Of a stretch of DNA of 64,000 bases, positions 1 to 9,538 are shown in pieces; within the stretch, counting starts at the first letter, position 1; each line of letters starts with the position of its first letter. Position numbers and translations under genes: made by a program. This DNA comes from Pseudofabraea citricarpa. Taxonomy: Eukaryota; Ascomycota; Leotiomycetes; Helotiales; Dermateaceae. Below the pieces are notes generated by a model, which worked only from the letters and a program-made list of their open reading frames with translations, was not told where the DNA came from and ran no database searches. The stretch spans positions 806,001 to 870,000 of the forward strand of contig JAPWGK010000003.1 in NCBI GenBank assembly GCA_029641185.1, read 5' to 3'.

Positions 1-330
1 CCACACAACACCAACATAAGTAACCCAGCCCAAGCCCAAGCCCAGATCCCACATCCCAAGACCCAAATCCCGTAAAGCAAAGAATTTTGTTATACAATAT
101 TCGCCCCGTATGGTCCCCCCTTCCCCGCTCCTGCGCTGCGCTCTCCATTATGTCCCTGGCTCCGAGTGAGAATGCATGCCCCCCACCAATACGCCAAAAA
201 ATGCAAGTCAAAAACGCTCGAACAGATCCCGTCCTAAAAGTCTATTGCTTCTCTCATTTTCCCTCTACCTCGAATCGAACATTTCACATTTCCGGTCGTG
301 ATCCAAAATCACGTCGTTACTAGCTATTTT
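1..330. other. Left-edge non-coding stretch, 3' side of cyk3
   Basis: No gene is supported here. The first 60 bases are C/A-rich, with a short imperfect run of AGCCC/AAGCCC units near 28-46. The rest is probably the 3' untranslated and terminator region of the cytokinesis gene that ends at 331 on the minus strand. The two short ORFs in this area overlap that gene antisense or are low complexity. Confidence 0.5.
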
Positions 331-3300
331 TCAGACGCATGTCCACTCGGCAAACACGCACCATCTGGCACTCCTATCTGCAAGTACAAGGCCTCGCCAT
401 ACTCCTCGTTCACCACACTTGATGATGGTCTCCCATGTACCTCCATCTCCTACCTCAACTGGCTGACTTGTGCTATGCATCCTTTCTTCCTTTCTCATCA
501 GTCTCAGGATTTTGCCACCAGGAGACTGAATGGCTAATTTTGCCGGTTTCTTAGCAGAGTAAGAATTCGTCGTGCTGGGGTTGGAACCAGAAGCCGAAGA
601 ACTCGTCATGGACATTGCAGATGTAGGGCGAACAAATGGGATAGGAGACGCCCCGCCAGGATTTGGCGATGCCATCGCGAGGGAGGAAGGATGCTGTCGA
701 ACAGCAAAGACGAAAGTATTGTTCACAGCCAACCGTTGACATTGAGGCTGTGCAACGTAAAGATCGTGTCTCTGTGCATGTGGTGTAGGGTGACGGGTTA
801 AGAATTCGTAAGGGGGGTTATCGCCAGTGTGAATGATGGGTAAAGCAAATGCAAGAGGGTGTGGGATGTCTTTGATCGACTGCATCAACCCTCTTTTACC
901 AGCATAGATTTTAAGAATACCTTGTCCTTCGTCACCTGGCAGTAAAGCTTTCACAGTGTATCTCTTCTGCCCACCAATCCACTCGGCTTGTGCAAGGGCA
1001 CGTTTCCTAACGACTTCTCCGCTTTCGAAGAAATCTCCATCCTGGTCACGCTCGAAGGCACGAGCTTCTACCTCAGCTACACATTCAACGTCGGCAGGGA
1101 CTATGAATTTGACGTGCACCAATTCAAGATCTTCTACTCGAACAAGACTAGTGTCGTATTCGGTCATACTGAGCTCGTTTTTGAAGTATGGTGGACAGGC
1201 ACATGGAAGAGCAAGCAAAACCTCGTGGGCCAGAGGCGGACAAATGTGCTGTTGGTGATGCTGCTCGGCGACGTGCGTCCAACAGATTTCAGTTGGCCGT
1301 GCCAAGAACCACCACGATTCTGCAGTTTGAGATCCGGCGCTTGAGTAGAGATGCCGGCGAGGATTCGAGGGACTTGCCAGAGAACAATCGAGCATCCTCC
1401 ATTCACCATCAACCACGACACCATTCCACCAATGATTGGAACGTGGCATAAATCCTAATTCAGGTACCTCTCCAGGTGTCTTCAAATAGCCTCTGATAAT
1501 CTCTGCATGTATTCCTACAGCAGCGCACATCTCGGTGACTAAAACAGCAACTTCTTCAGCGCTGCCTCTTTTGGTTGAAATGACTCTTCGCGGATCGACG
1601 TCGCTCTCAAATTCTTCTTCCCAAGTGATTTTCTCGCTAACCCAGGTAAATATTGCTCGCAATCGTTGAACATCGCTTCGGTAAGGCCTGCATACGAATC
1701 CAGTCGCTAAGCTAACGGGATTCGTCGAAGGAGGGAGACTGTTGATGAATCTCGCATTCTTGTCAACCAGGCTTAGATTAACAGCTTGAAAATTCATAGG
1801 CTCAAGCACAGGAGTCCCATCTGCACCCTCGTCACCATCAGTGGTTTCAAAGAGCTCGTCAACTGGGCTGATTGCTGGATGATCCATCATTTGACATCTC
1901 TCTTTTCGCTCTACTCGTTCGATGCGACTCAAGGAGTTTGAGCGGTTGACATCCCGCCGTACTTGTACCCAATCGATTCCTGAATTACTTCCTCCAAGAC
2001 CCATCTCATTTGCTGGATCTCGCGAACCATTGCTCCCAAACCCGCCAGAGAGTGAAGTGATGCCGTTTGGCATTGAATTCTTGGTAGGAAGTGTAGGCCG
2101 AGACGCTTCACCTACTGCAATACTACTCCTTGCACTCGCAGCACCAGTTTTCGCTGACTCAATGATTTTCTTGAAAAAGCCACTCTTCTTGGGTTTTGGC
2201 GTCACCAAGCCACCCAGTCCAGACTCAGCTGACGCACCATGCCACCCTGCCTGTGATTGTGCCCTTGGTGGCGGTGGATTTGACGCGTGACTACTATGGT
2301 ACGAAATAGTCGTCAGTGGTGTGTGAGGTCTGGTTATATTGAAGTCAGTCTGGCTGGCCATAAAGTCGTTTTTACGAGTCCCCAAAGCGCTTTGGGCTCG
2401 TCCTCGAAGCTCCTCTTTCTTCCTCGCTAAACTACCGGCACTTGTCGAAGAGAAACCACTTGCCGAAGGGCCACTCATTATACTTCGATCTGTCAGCTGA
2501 GTACTTGAGCTTCCGTTGGTAGTTGTACTTCTGCCACCAGAAGATGAGCTGGTAGAATTGGTCTTGGTCGTGAAGGTTCTTCCCAGCACTGATCGGCCAA
2601 CTTCATAAGCTGACTTTCGATGCCGTAACTTTGGCACTGCTGCTTCTCCAGCTGCCATCGACGACTTTGGTCGTTCTATGTACGAACTCATTTTAGGAGG
2701 GACTGTAGGCCGTACATCATCGTCATCGGGAATTCGAGGACTGCTCTTGTGCATTTTACTCAGCCGAGTCTCCATTCTTTCAACGTAATTACTGAGTTGA
2801 GGCGGTGGTTGATCGTGATTATTTCGAAGCTGTACTGGGTCTACAAACGAGCTAGGTACACCATAGTCCTCATATTCATCATTTGGTCCACCAATTCCAA
2901 TTGCTGTGTTTGGTCTTGGTGGTCCTTTCCGTTTCGCGTTGATGTAGGTTTGATCGAAGGCCTCAGGTGACCATGGATCTATCGGAGGGTCTGGCGACCC
3001 CGTAGTATCTCTCGAGAGGCCCATATCTTGCAACGAGGACATGACATCCTCCATGGCAGTTCTGAGCGGTGATGGAGTCAGACCTGTCCCACCACCAGGC
3101 GATGGTGGGGATGGAGACGGGCCTCGAGGAGTTTGCAGTCCATTGGTCCGTATGAAAGAATTCGATTGTGCGTGTGGTGTATATGTACTTCTGTGTGGGG
3201 GAGGTGGTGGAGGTGGCGAGGAGCCGACATCAGGCTGGTGATAAGGATTAGGTGATGGTCCACGAGAATGCGGTCGATAACCAAACGAGGGAGCCGGTGA

Positions 3301-3795
3301 AACTGCGCGAGACCCATAACCATTTATTTGTGGAGATGGTACTCTCGGTATGTTATCGTGAACGCCCCTGGGAGCTGGGGAAGGCCCACGCGACTTAGAG
3401 AGACTCTCTTGCTTGCGATTTTCCGCGCGCTTCTGTGCAGCCAAATCTGGCTGCGCATACGACTGGAAGGGCCGCCGTGATGCTTTGGTCTTCGTTTTCT
3501 GAGGCGATCGTGGGCTTAATGGACTTGGGCTGGGTGAGCGGTCAGGCATGGGACTTGATGCTCGCGATGCAGGTCGGAAGCTATCGTCGAGGACGGTGAC
3601 AAAGTTGGAAGGAAAAAGTCCCATCATGCGTTTGTCGCGCCGTAATCTGCCCATCCACCACGATCCATCTCCTGCATTGAGACATTCTATCAGGTCGCCT
3701 TCCATAAAGCCCAGGTCGCGCTTCGACTCGCCGCCCCATGAGTATACCGCTCTGACCCAGCATGGAAAACGCGTCGGAAGGCCAGGAGCCTCCAT
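331..3795 (-). CDS. cyk3: Cyk3-like cytokinesis protein (SH3 + transglutaminase-like domain)
   Basis: Single-exon protein of 1154 residues. Residues about 10-72 form an SH3 domain (ALYSW-type start read as AVYSWGGES, then WWMGRL and GLFPSNFV). A long Ser/Pro-rich low-complexity middle follows with many proline runs. A transglutaminase-like core lies near 698-855, containing the NHWWNGV His motif and a downstream LDCS Asp motif. This order is that of fungal Cyk3, which acts at the bud neck or septum with the actomyosin ring and chitin synthase to build the septum. In the transglutaminase core the usual catalytic Cys segment reads RGSAEEVA, so no nucleophile is visible, as expected for a non-catalytic Cyk3 domain. 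The ATG at 3795 is followed directly by the SH3 domain. It is transcribed divergently from a Ste20-type kinase. Confidence 0.88.
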   Translation of the reverse strand: MEAPGLPTRFPCWVRAVYSWGGESKRDLGFMEGDLIECLNAGDGSWWMGRLRRDKRMMGLFPSNFVTVLDDSFRPASRASSPMPDRSPSPSPLSPRSPQKTKTKASRRPFQSYAQPDLAAQKRAENRKQESLSKSRGPSPAPRGVHDNIPRVPSPQINGYGSRAVSPAPSFGYRPHSRGPSPNPYHQPDVGSSPPPPPPPHRSTYTPHAQSNSFIRTNGLQTPRGPSPSPPSPGGGTGLTPSPLRTAMEDVMSSLQDMGLSRDTTGSPDPPIDPWSPEAFDQTYINAKRKGPPRPNTAIGIGGPNDEYEDYGVPSSFVDPVQLRNNHDQPPPQLSNYVERMETRLSKMHKSSPRIPDDDDVRPTVPPKMSSYIERPKSSMAAGEAAVPKLRHRKSAYEVGRSVLGRTFTTKTNSTSSSSGGRSTTTNGSSSTQLTDRSIMSGPSASGFSSTSAGSLARKKEELRGRAQSALGTRKNDFMASQTDFNITRPHTPLTTISYHSSHASNPPPPRAQSQAGWHGASAESGLGGLVTPKPKKSGFFKKIIESAKTGAASARSSIAVGEASRPTLPTKNSMPNGITSLSGGFGSNGSRDPANEMGLGGSNSGIDWVQVRRDVNRSNSLSRIERVERKERCQMMDHPAISPVDELFETTDGDEGADGTPVLEPMNFQAVNLSLVDKNARFINSLPPSTNPVSLATGFVCRPYRSDVQRLRAIFTWVSEKITWEEEFESDVDPRRVISTKRGSAEEVAVLVTEMCAAVGIHAEIIRGYLKTPGEVPELGFMPRSNHWWNGVVVDGEWRMLDCSLASPSNPRRHLYSSAGSQTAESWWFLARPTEICWTHVAEQHHQQHICPPLAHEVLLALPCACPPYFKNELSMTEYDTSLVRVEDLELVHVKFIVPADVECVAEVEARAFERDQDGDFFESGEVVRKRALAQAEWIGGQKRYTVKALLPGDEGQGILKIYAGKRGLMQSIKDIPHPLAFALPIIHTGDNPPYEFLTRHPTPHAQRHDLYVAQPQCQRLAVNNTFVFAVRQHPSSLAMASPNPGGASPIPFVRPTSAMSMTSSSASGSNPSTTNSYSAKKPAKLAIQSPGGKILRLMRKEERMHSTSQPVEVGDGGTWETIIKCGERGVWRGLVLADRSARWCVFAEWTCV

Positions 3796-4485
3796 TATGG
3801 GAGGTATTTATTGTGTGCGTGGTGGAGGATATGGTTCGGGGGGGTCTATCGTGCTTGGGTCACGAATACATCGGGGCGCCCGTCTGGCGAGGAGTTGCGG
3901 TGAGGGAATGCGCGCGCGAAAATTGTAGCAAAGCGTTGTATGTGCATGTGCGATTTCTGGGCTAACTCGGATACTGAAGATAAAGTATGTAGGACTGGAC
4001 AATGGCGGACCACGCTCGCTGTCGCAAGTCACAGTATGATGCGTTGAGGTATAGAGGTTTGTTGATAGGCGAGATGGTCGTGACGAGCGAAAGCAGCGTC
4101 GCTATGGCAACAAGAACCGCCGCATGACAGACCGACCTCTGTGCGCCGCTGCGGGCCTTGAGGTCGAGGGCTGACGGTGCAGACTGGAGACTGGACGCAG
4201 TTAGGTAGTGAGAATGTAGTTCCGTTGACTTGTGAAGTTTAAAAGAAACAAAAGAATGTACGCTTGGTGTTGACTTCAGTTTCCCCTCATCGTACCGTAC
4301 AGAGGAGTTGGAGTATCGTCGAGGCGACCAGCACACAAGCTAAAGCCAGCCCCTTATCCGAGCTCTGTGTTTACTCCGTCAATCGATAGCCCATCTTTCA
4401 CCCACAACTACTTCTATCAGCTCCCCACTCCACCTTGTCATTCTTCTCGTTGCTTCAAAGTTAAAACCATTGCTGCTTCTTGAAA
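3796..4485. promoter_or_regulatory. Shared divergent promoter, cyk3 / GCK kinase
   Basis: This 690-base gap separates two start codons pointing away from each other and must hold both promoters. The part before the kinase start (4380-4485) is pyrimidine-rich, typical of fungal core promoters and leaders. No specific factor site is claimed. Short ORFs here have no recognisable content. Confidence 0.55.
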
Positions 4486-6530
4486 ATGTCAGACGGAACC
4501 GCTTCCAATTATCAAGTCCTCGAGGAACTGGGCAGTAAGTAAACCCTTGATCGACCGACCCTGTCTGGGCACTAACTCTTGCGCAGGTGGGAGTTTCGGT
4601 GTCGTATACAAGGCAATTGATCGCACAGATGGATCAATTGTGGCCATCAAACATGTAAGCAGCAGGGCATCAACTGCATAGGTAATATCAGCTACTAATG
4701 CCTCCAGATTGATCTCGAGTCGAGCGAAGACGACATCCAAGAGATACAGCAGGAGATCTCAGTGCTGAGCACTTGTGCCAGCCCGTTCGTTACGCAATAC
4801 AAAGCCAGTTTCCTACGGGGACACAAGCTATGGATTGTCATGGAGTATCTGGGCGGTGGTTCTTGTTTGGACTTGGTATGCCTTATCCTGGTCACTACTT
4901 ACCAACGTCATGCTAATACTGGGTAGTTAAAACCAGCCCCATTCAACGAAGCACACATAGCCGTCATCTGCCGCGAACTGTTACTCGGTCTCGAGTATCT
5001 GCACCAGGAGGGGAAGATTCACAGAGATATCAAGGCGGCCAACATTCTCTTATCGACGTCGGGCAAAGTCAAGCTGGCAGATTTTGGAGTGGCAGCTCAG
5101 CTCACCAATATTAAATCGCAACGAAACACCTTTGTAGGTACGCCATTTTGGATGGCACCAGAAGTTATACAGCAGGCGGGTTATGACTTCAAGGCGGATA
5201 TCTGGTCGTTGGGAATTACAGCTATGGAACTCGCTAATGGGGAGCCTCCCAATGCTTCCACCCATCCGATGAAGGTGTTATTCCTCATCCCAAAAGCTCC
5301 CGCTCCAAGATTGGAAGGAAATCAATATAGCAAGGACTTCAAGGACTTCGTTGCACAGTGTTTAGTCAAAGACTGCGACAGGCGACCGTCGGCGAAAGAG
5401 TTGCTAAGGCACAAATTTATTCGATCTGCTGGAAAGGTTGAAGCTTTGCAAGAACTAATAGAAAGGAAGCAAGAATGGGACGGCGGCAGGACAAGACCAT
5501 CTCACCCACGATTTTATGAAGAAACACTGTAAGTTCTGAACCCTTTTTATCATGCTGCTCTTCTAACGGACATAGAAACACAATGTCACCAAAGGTAGAA
5601 CCTGATGAGTGGGTCTTTGATACCATCAAGGCATCTACAATTGCGCCTCGGAAGAATACAATCAAGAGACGCAAGTTATCGGTTATTTACGCCAACGGTC
5701 AGGCAAATACGACTGGAGCAGAGGAGGCTTTCAGAAGACTCGATGTTAAAGACGGACCTCTACAATCATCAAGCCCATCGCCACTTACTGTTAAGAAGAA
5801 CACTGTTCGCAAACAGCCATCGATTTCTCAGATAGCCTCACCAGTGCGACCTCGACAACCAAGTACTCAAAAACGCCCTCTTCAGCCAGACATGAGCTTT
5901 GGAAATACAGGATCAACGGTTCGAGTATTCCGAAGGGTTTCGGATAACTCGAATGTTGCCCAGGTGTCGTCGGATGTGTCTGCTCCTGAATCTACACGCG
6001 ATGAGAATAGACCACTAATGGCAGAGCCAACTACTAAGGAGGCCATGCTTGGCAGACGAACGTACGCAAAAGTTATGGATCCAGTATTCCAAGAGATGCA
6101 CGCTCAAACCAGTAATCAAGCCAAACGGGAAGCGCTTTCGCGTTTAGCCGATGCATGGAGTGCGCTTGACGCGGTAGATCCCGAAGGCGAGTATCAAGTG
6201 CTTAAACTCATGCTAGAGAAGGTGCAGACCGACTCCAAGCTCTCTTCCTTACTATATACCAAGCAAGCGTCTTTCCGAGAATTAAGCCCAACGCCAAATG
6301 GAACACCGCAGAAGTCAGCCGCAAAACTGGTCATGGCGCAAAATAACCCGCATCTCAAGAGTCACCAGCAGCGAAGACAATCCAGCATGGTCATGGATCG
6401 CGCATATCCTGAAAAACTACCCAACCTACCTGGTCAGTCTGTCCCTGGTATGGAGCACACTAAGCAGCTAGCCGATGTGCTCTATGGCCGGTGGGCTGAT
6501 GGGCTGCGAAACCGATGGCCAGCTGTGTAA
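4486..6530 (+). CDS. Ste20-like serine/threonine kinase, germinal-centre (GCK III) type
   Basis: Five exons: 4486-4534, 4587-4654, 4708-4875, 4927-5528 and 5576-6530. Phases close to give 613 residues. The kinase domain starts at residue 9: glycine loop GSGSFGVV, lysine in VAIKH (about K38), HRDIKAAN catalytic loop, DFG, and the GCK signature [10 protein letters not shown]. The C-terminal 340 residues are mostly basic and disordered, ending in a conserved-looking helical tail (residues about 470-613). GCK III kinases in fungi (Sid1, Nak1/Kic1 and relatives) act in the septation initiation and morphogenesis NDR networks. Which paralogue this is cannot be settled by eye, so no symbol is given. 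Introns have GTAAGT, GTAAGC or GTATGC donors. It is divergent from cyk3, another septation gene. Confidence 0.9.
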
Positions 6531-7202
6531 GGTACAGAATTGCTCATCTCCCCCGTAAATGGGTGTCAAAAAGAACATAAGCGATGTCTGTCTATCTTCC
6601 AGATTCAGACCCTTGCTTGTAAAAGCGAAGAAATAAGTAATACAGTACATACGATGAAAGACACGACGGACGGGACTCCAAGAATGTAGATTTTTATTTT
6701 GCCATCGGGCCCTTTGGTTGGAAGCGAGCAAGCGAAAAGAAAGCGAGAGAAAAGCAGCCATGTTGGAATTATGAACCTGTCGTTTTTTGTTGATGATTGA
6801 CGAAAAGAATGATGGTCGCTTTCTTGTTTTCTTGCTTTTGGTTTGAAGATTTCTCCTGTCTTGAACGAGGTTTTTTGGTTTCAACTGGCGTTTTGCATGC
6901 GATGCGATGCGCGAATGTATATCGTTCTGCTCCTCAGTCCTGGTTCAGTCGATCGGATTCGATCGGATGAACAGTGGAACAGATGGAGAAATTATCAGCT
7001 TGTAGCATAGAGAGGGTTTCTATGTATGTCACTGTATGTGTGTACCTTTGGGTGCCTATAGTTCATGTAGCTAGTAATGGGAGCTTTTGAGAGTCAAAAT
7101 AAATTATCGATTCCTGTATCTTTGCTAAGATCCCAGATTGTGAAATGGGAACCCCGGATGATACAGTCCCAGCTCGGCTTCTATTAGTGGTGAAGGTGGC
7201 TA
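6531..7202. other. Convergent intergenic region
   Basis: No gene seen. The stretch lies between the 3' ends of the kinase (+) and the Zn2Cys6 regulator (-) and should carry both 3' untranslated regions. T-rich and A-rich runs around 6690-6850 and the AATAAA-like element near 7100 fit polyadenylation regions. ORFs here resemble nothing known. Confidence 0.5.
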
Positions 7203-9197
7203 TCAATCCATGTCTGCCATAGCTTGATGCGATGCAAAGTCGAGGGAAGCCAGTATATCAAGAAAACATGCGATGTAGTGTTGAGATGGTTGCGAGACAT
7301 CTAAAACGGTCGTGTTGGGCCCATCTTTATCGAGAAGCGTCGCAGCGATCTCGCGGATCTTGATCACCTGTCATATCTCAGTCAGTTCCATATTTCTATC
7401 TTAATTCCAAAGTCTGGAATTGAATGACAGTAGAAGTCACAGAGCGAATGAATTATTCATACCATTGATGATCCATGGGACTCCAGCGTACTCTGCGAGC
7501 ACAAATTGAGAACTTGAAGCAGCTGTCTTGCGATTTCCTCCCGCTGAATCTTCCACGTCTCATGGTTTGTAGGCGAAGAGTCACTTCGGCCGTCTACGGA
7601 TCCCTGGCCAGGACTTGTTACAGCCAAAAAGTCTCGCGATTCGGCTGGGCAGTGATCAAGAATCCAGCTTTGTAAATAGAGCTTGGTGATGTGAATGTTC
7701 GCCTTCATAATATCGAATTGGTGCGCGTTAGCCGAAGACGTATTATTCATGGAGAAGAGCTTCAAATCTTCGGGTATATCGCTGACCACGCTTTCGAGGC
7801 TCTGCATGGTCTGAACCAGTGTATCCTGTGCTATGGTCCCGTTAACACTGCCACCAAGGGCACTTGATATTGTCGGATCAGATGGGAGGGGAGATTCCGG
7901 AAAGCTGGGAAATAGTGGTTGTGTTGATAATTGTGAAGAGGTGCTTGTTTTGCGCGTCGATACGAGGCTTAAAAGGCAAGAAAAAACTTTAATCAAAGTC
8001 ACGAATCCTGATATTATGGGCGTTGATGCATCATGGTGTATTATCGGGACATCTTTTTCGGATGTCAGATATTCGTCGTCGACTTCTAGAGGCAAAAGAA
8101 ACTCCCAATCCGTCAGTATTGGATCCTGCGCAAGAGTTGTATGTGGATTCCTGTGTGATAGGCGGTCATGACTACAAGAGAGATCAGCATAAGTAGGTAT
8201 GCCATCCACAGTAGATAATAATAATAATATGCCTACATCTGAACAATGAAAAGCATCCAGAATGCCCGCTTATTCACCTCCCTATCAATAATTCCAAGCC
8301 CTTCATAGCCTCGAGGAAGATATAGCTCTAGATTTCGACAGCAATGTATACTCTCATTAAAGAGAACCCAACCGCGTTTGGCGCAGTGAGTATAGTGAGA
8401 AGCTGTTCCAAGTAACAAAGAACATATCATAGTGTCTGAAGAAGGTTGTTCCGCCCAGTCAGGAGAGGTCGCAAACCGACTTGCAGTGACTATATTACAA
8501 GCTCTAGCAACCATATCAGTTGCCTTCGAGTATCTTCCAAAGCCATATGTAGATATTTTCCGAGGTAAAGATGCAATTGTCATCGCGCATACAGAGATGC
8601 AGAGACGGAAGAAATCTGGTTCCTTCTCATAGTCCCTAGATTCATAGCGTCGACGGAATAAAGGCTGATGCAATATTGGTGCTATAGGATAAATGAGATC
8701 CAAGAAATCATGGATTATAATATCAAATGTAGCGCTGGGGCACAGATGCGCTACTAGTAGGTTCCCAGCTGCTTGTGTTAGGTTTTGGAAATGTGGTCCA
8801 TCTTCAGCAACGGTCCCAGAGAGTGGCAATGTTCTATCTATGCCAGATCGCTTGAATCTTTCAATTCGGCTATTCAGATGCATTAGTATGTACATGCGTC
8901 TAGATCAGGTTAATGAAGGCAAACCTATTAGGCCGACCACGCCGTTTGCGATGTGTGTCATAACTGCAGAGAAGATCGTTGTCTGTACATCCAATACATT
9001 TTAATCCTCCTTCATTCCAAGAACACTGCATATGAAAATCAGTAAACGTTGCTACTACTCTGTATTCCTCCACAGTTGAACTGAAGAAGCATTAATCTGC
9101 AGCAAGAACGGAAAGGTACTTGACCCACTTTTATCTTTCGTTCACGACAGTAATCGCAGGCTCGGGATGAGATGGACTTCCCCTTGCGAGACGACAT
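7203..9197 (-). CDS. Zn2Cys6 (fungal-specific) transcription factor
   Basis: Five exons read on the minus strand: 9197-9129, 9025-8925, 8869-8237, 8171-7463 and 7367-7203, giving 558 residues. The binuclear cluster sits at residues 14-41 with spacing C-x2-C-x6-C-x8-C-x2-C-x6-C, split by the first intron just before the third Cys. A basic RRGRP linker and a short SRIERFK segment follow. The remainder is the fungal-specific middle homology domain (segments near DFLDLIYPI, FWMLFIVQ and LPLEVDDEY) and a conserved C-terminal helix with KIREIAATLL. The second intron (8870-8924) has a TACTAAT branch element. The gene lies directly downstream of a GH3 beta-glucosidase on the same strand and next to a sugar transporter, so it is likely a local activator of carbohydrate use. 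A TTCTCCGC element lies 137 bases upstream of its start. No orthologue is assigned. Confidence 0.85.
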
Positions 9198-9538
9198 CTG
9201 TGAGCAAGATAAGATGCATTATCATTGGTCCGTACCTGAGAGTTGTCGTTGTGTTGAGGAAGGAAATAAGAAAAAGTGGATTGAAGGACTCCTGTTGCTA
9301 GCGTGATGTGTGGGGTAAACGCTAACGGGTGAGTTCTCCGCAAAGGAACCTTGGCCGTCTCGCTTAACTTAATGGCCCCAATGGGGACTAAAGAACTTTG
9401 GCGCTTGAACTCCCGAGTCCCAAGTTGAACTTTCGTATCCAGATTTATTAGAATTGAATCAGTCCCTTGAATCTACATACAGTTCTTGAAGTATGTTCAA
9501 GTGTTTCAATTTCAACAGAAATATTTGTTATACATTCT
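9198..9538. promoter_or_regulatory. Regulator promoter / beta-glucosidase 3' region
   Basis: This gap of 341 bases contains the promoter of the Zn2Cys6 regulator and the 3' end of the beta-glucosidase mRNA, both on the minus strand. The only notable element is TTCTCCGC at 9334-9341, shared with the beta-glucosidase promoter. Confidence 0.5.
9334..9341 (+). promoter_or_regulatory. Candidate operator TTCTCCGC upstream of the regulator
   Basis: Exact match to the eight-base unit repeated three times in the beta-glucosidase promoter. It lies 137 bases upstream of the regulator's ATG and contains a CCG/CGG triplet, the usual half-site of Zn2Cys6 proteins. Autoregulation is an inference. A single eight-mer on its own would be weak evidence. 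Confidence 0.35.

Noticed and set aside
8870..8924. A 25-nt intron (8900-8924) in the Zn2Cys6 gene as an alternative to the 55-nt one
   Set aside because: It uses the same donor and also keeps the frame, but 25 nt is too short for a fungal intron. The 55-nt version has a TACTAAT branch element and gives a better linker sequence.
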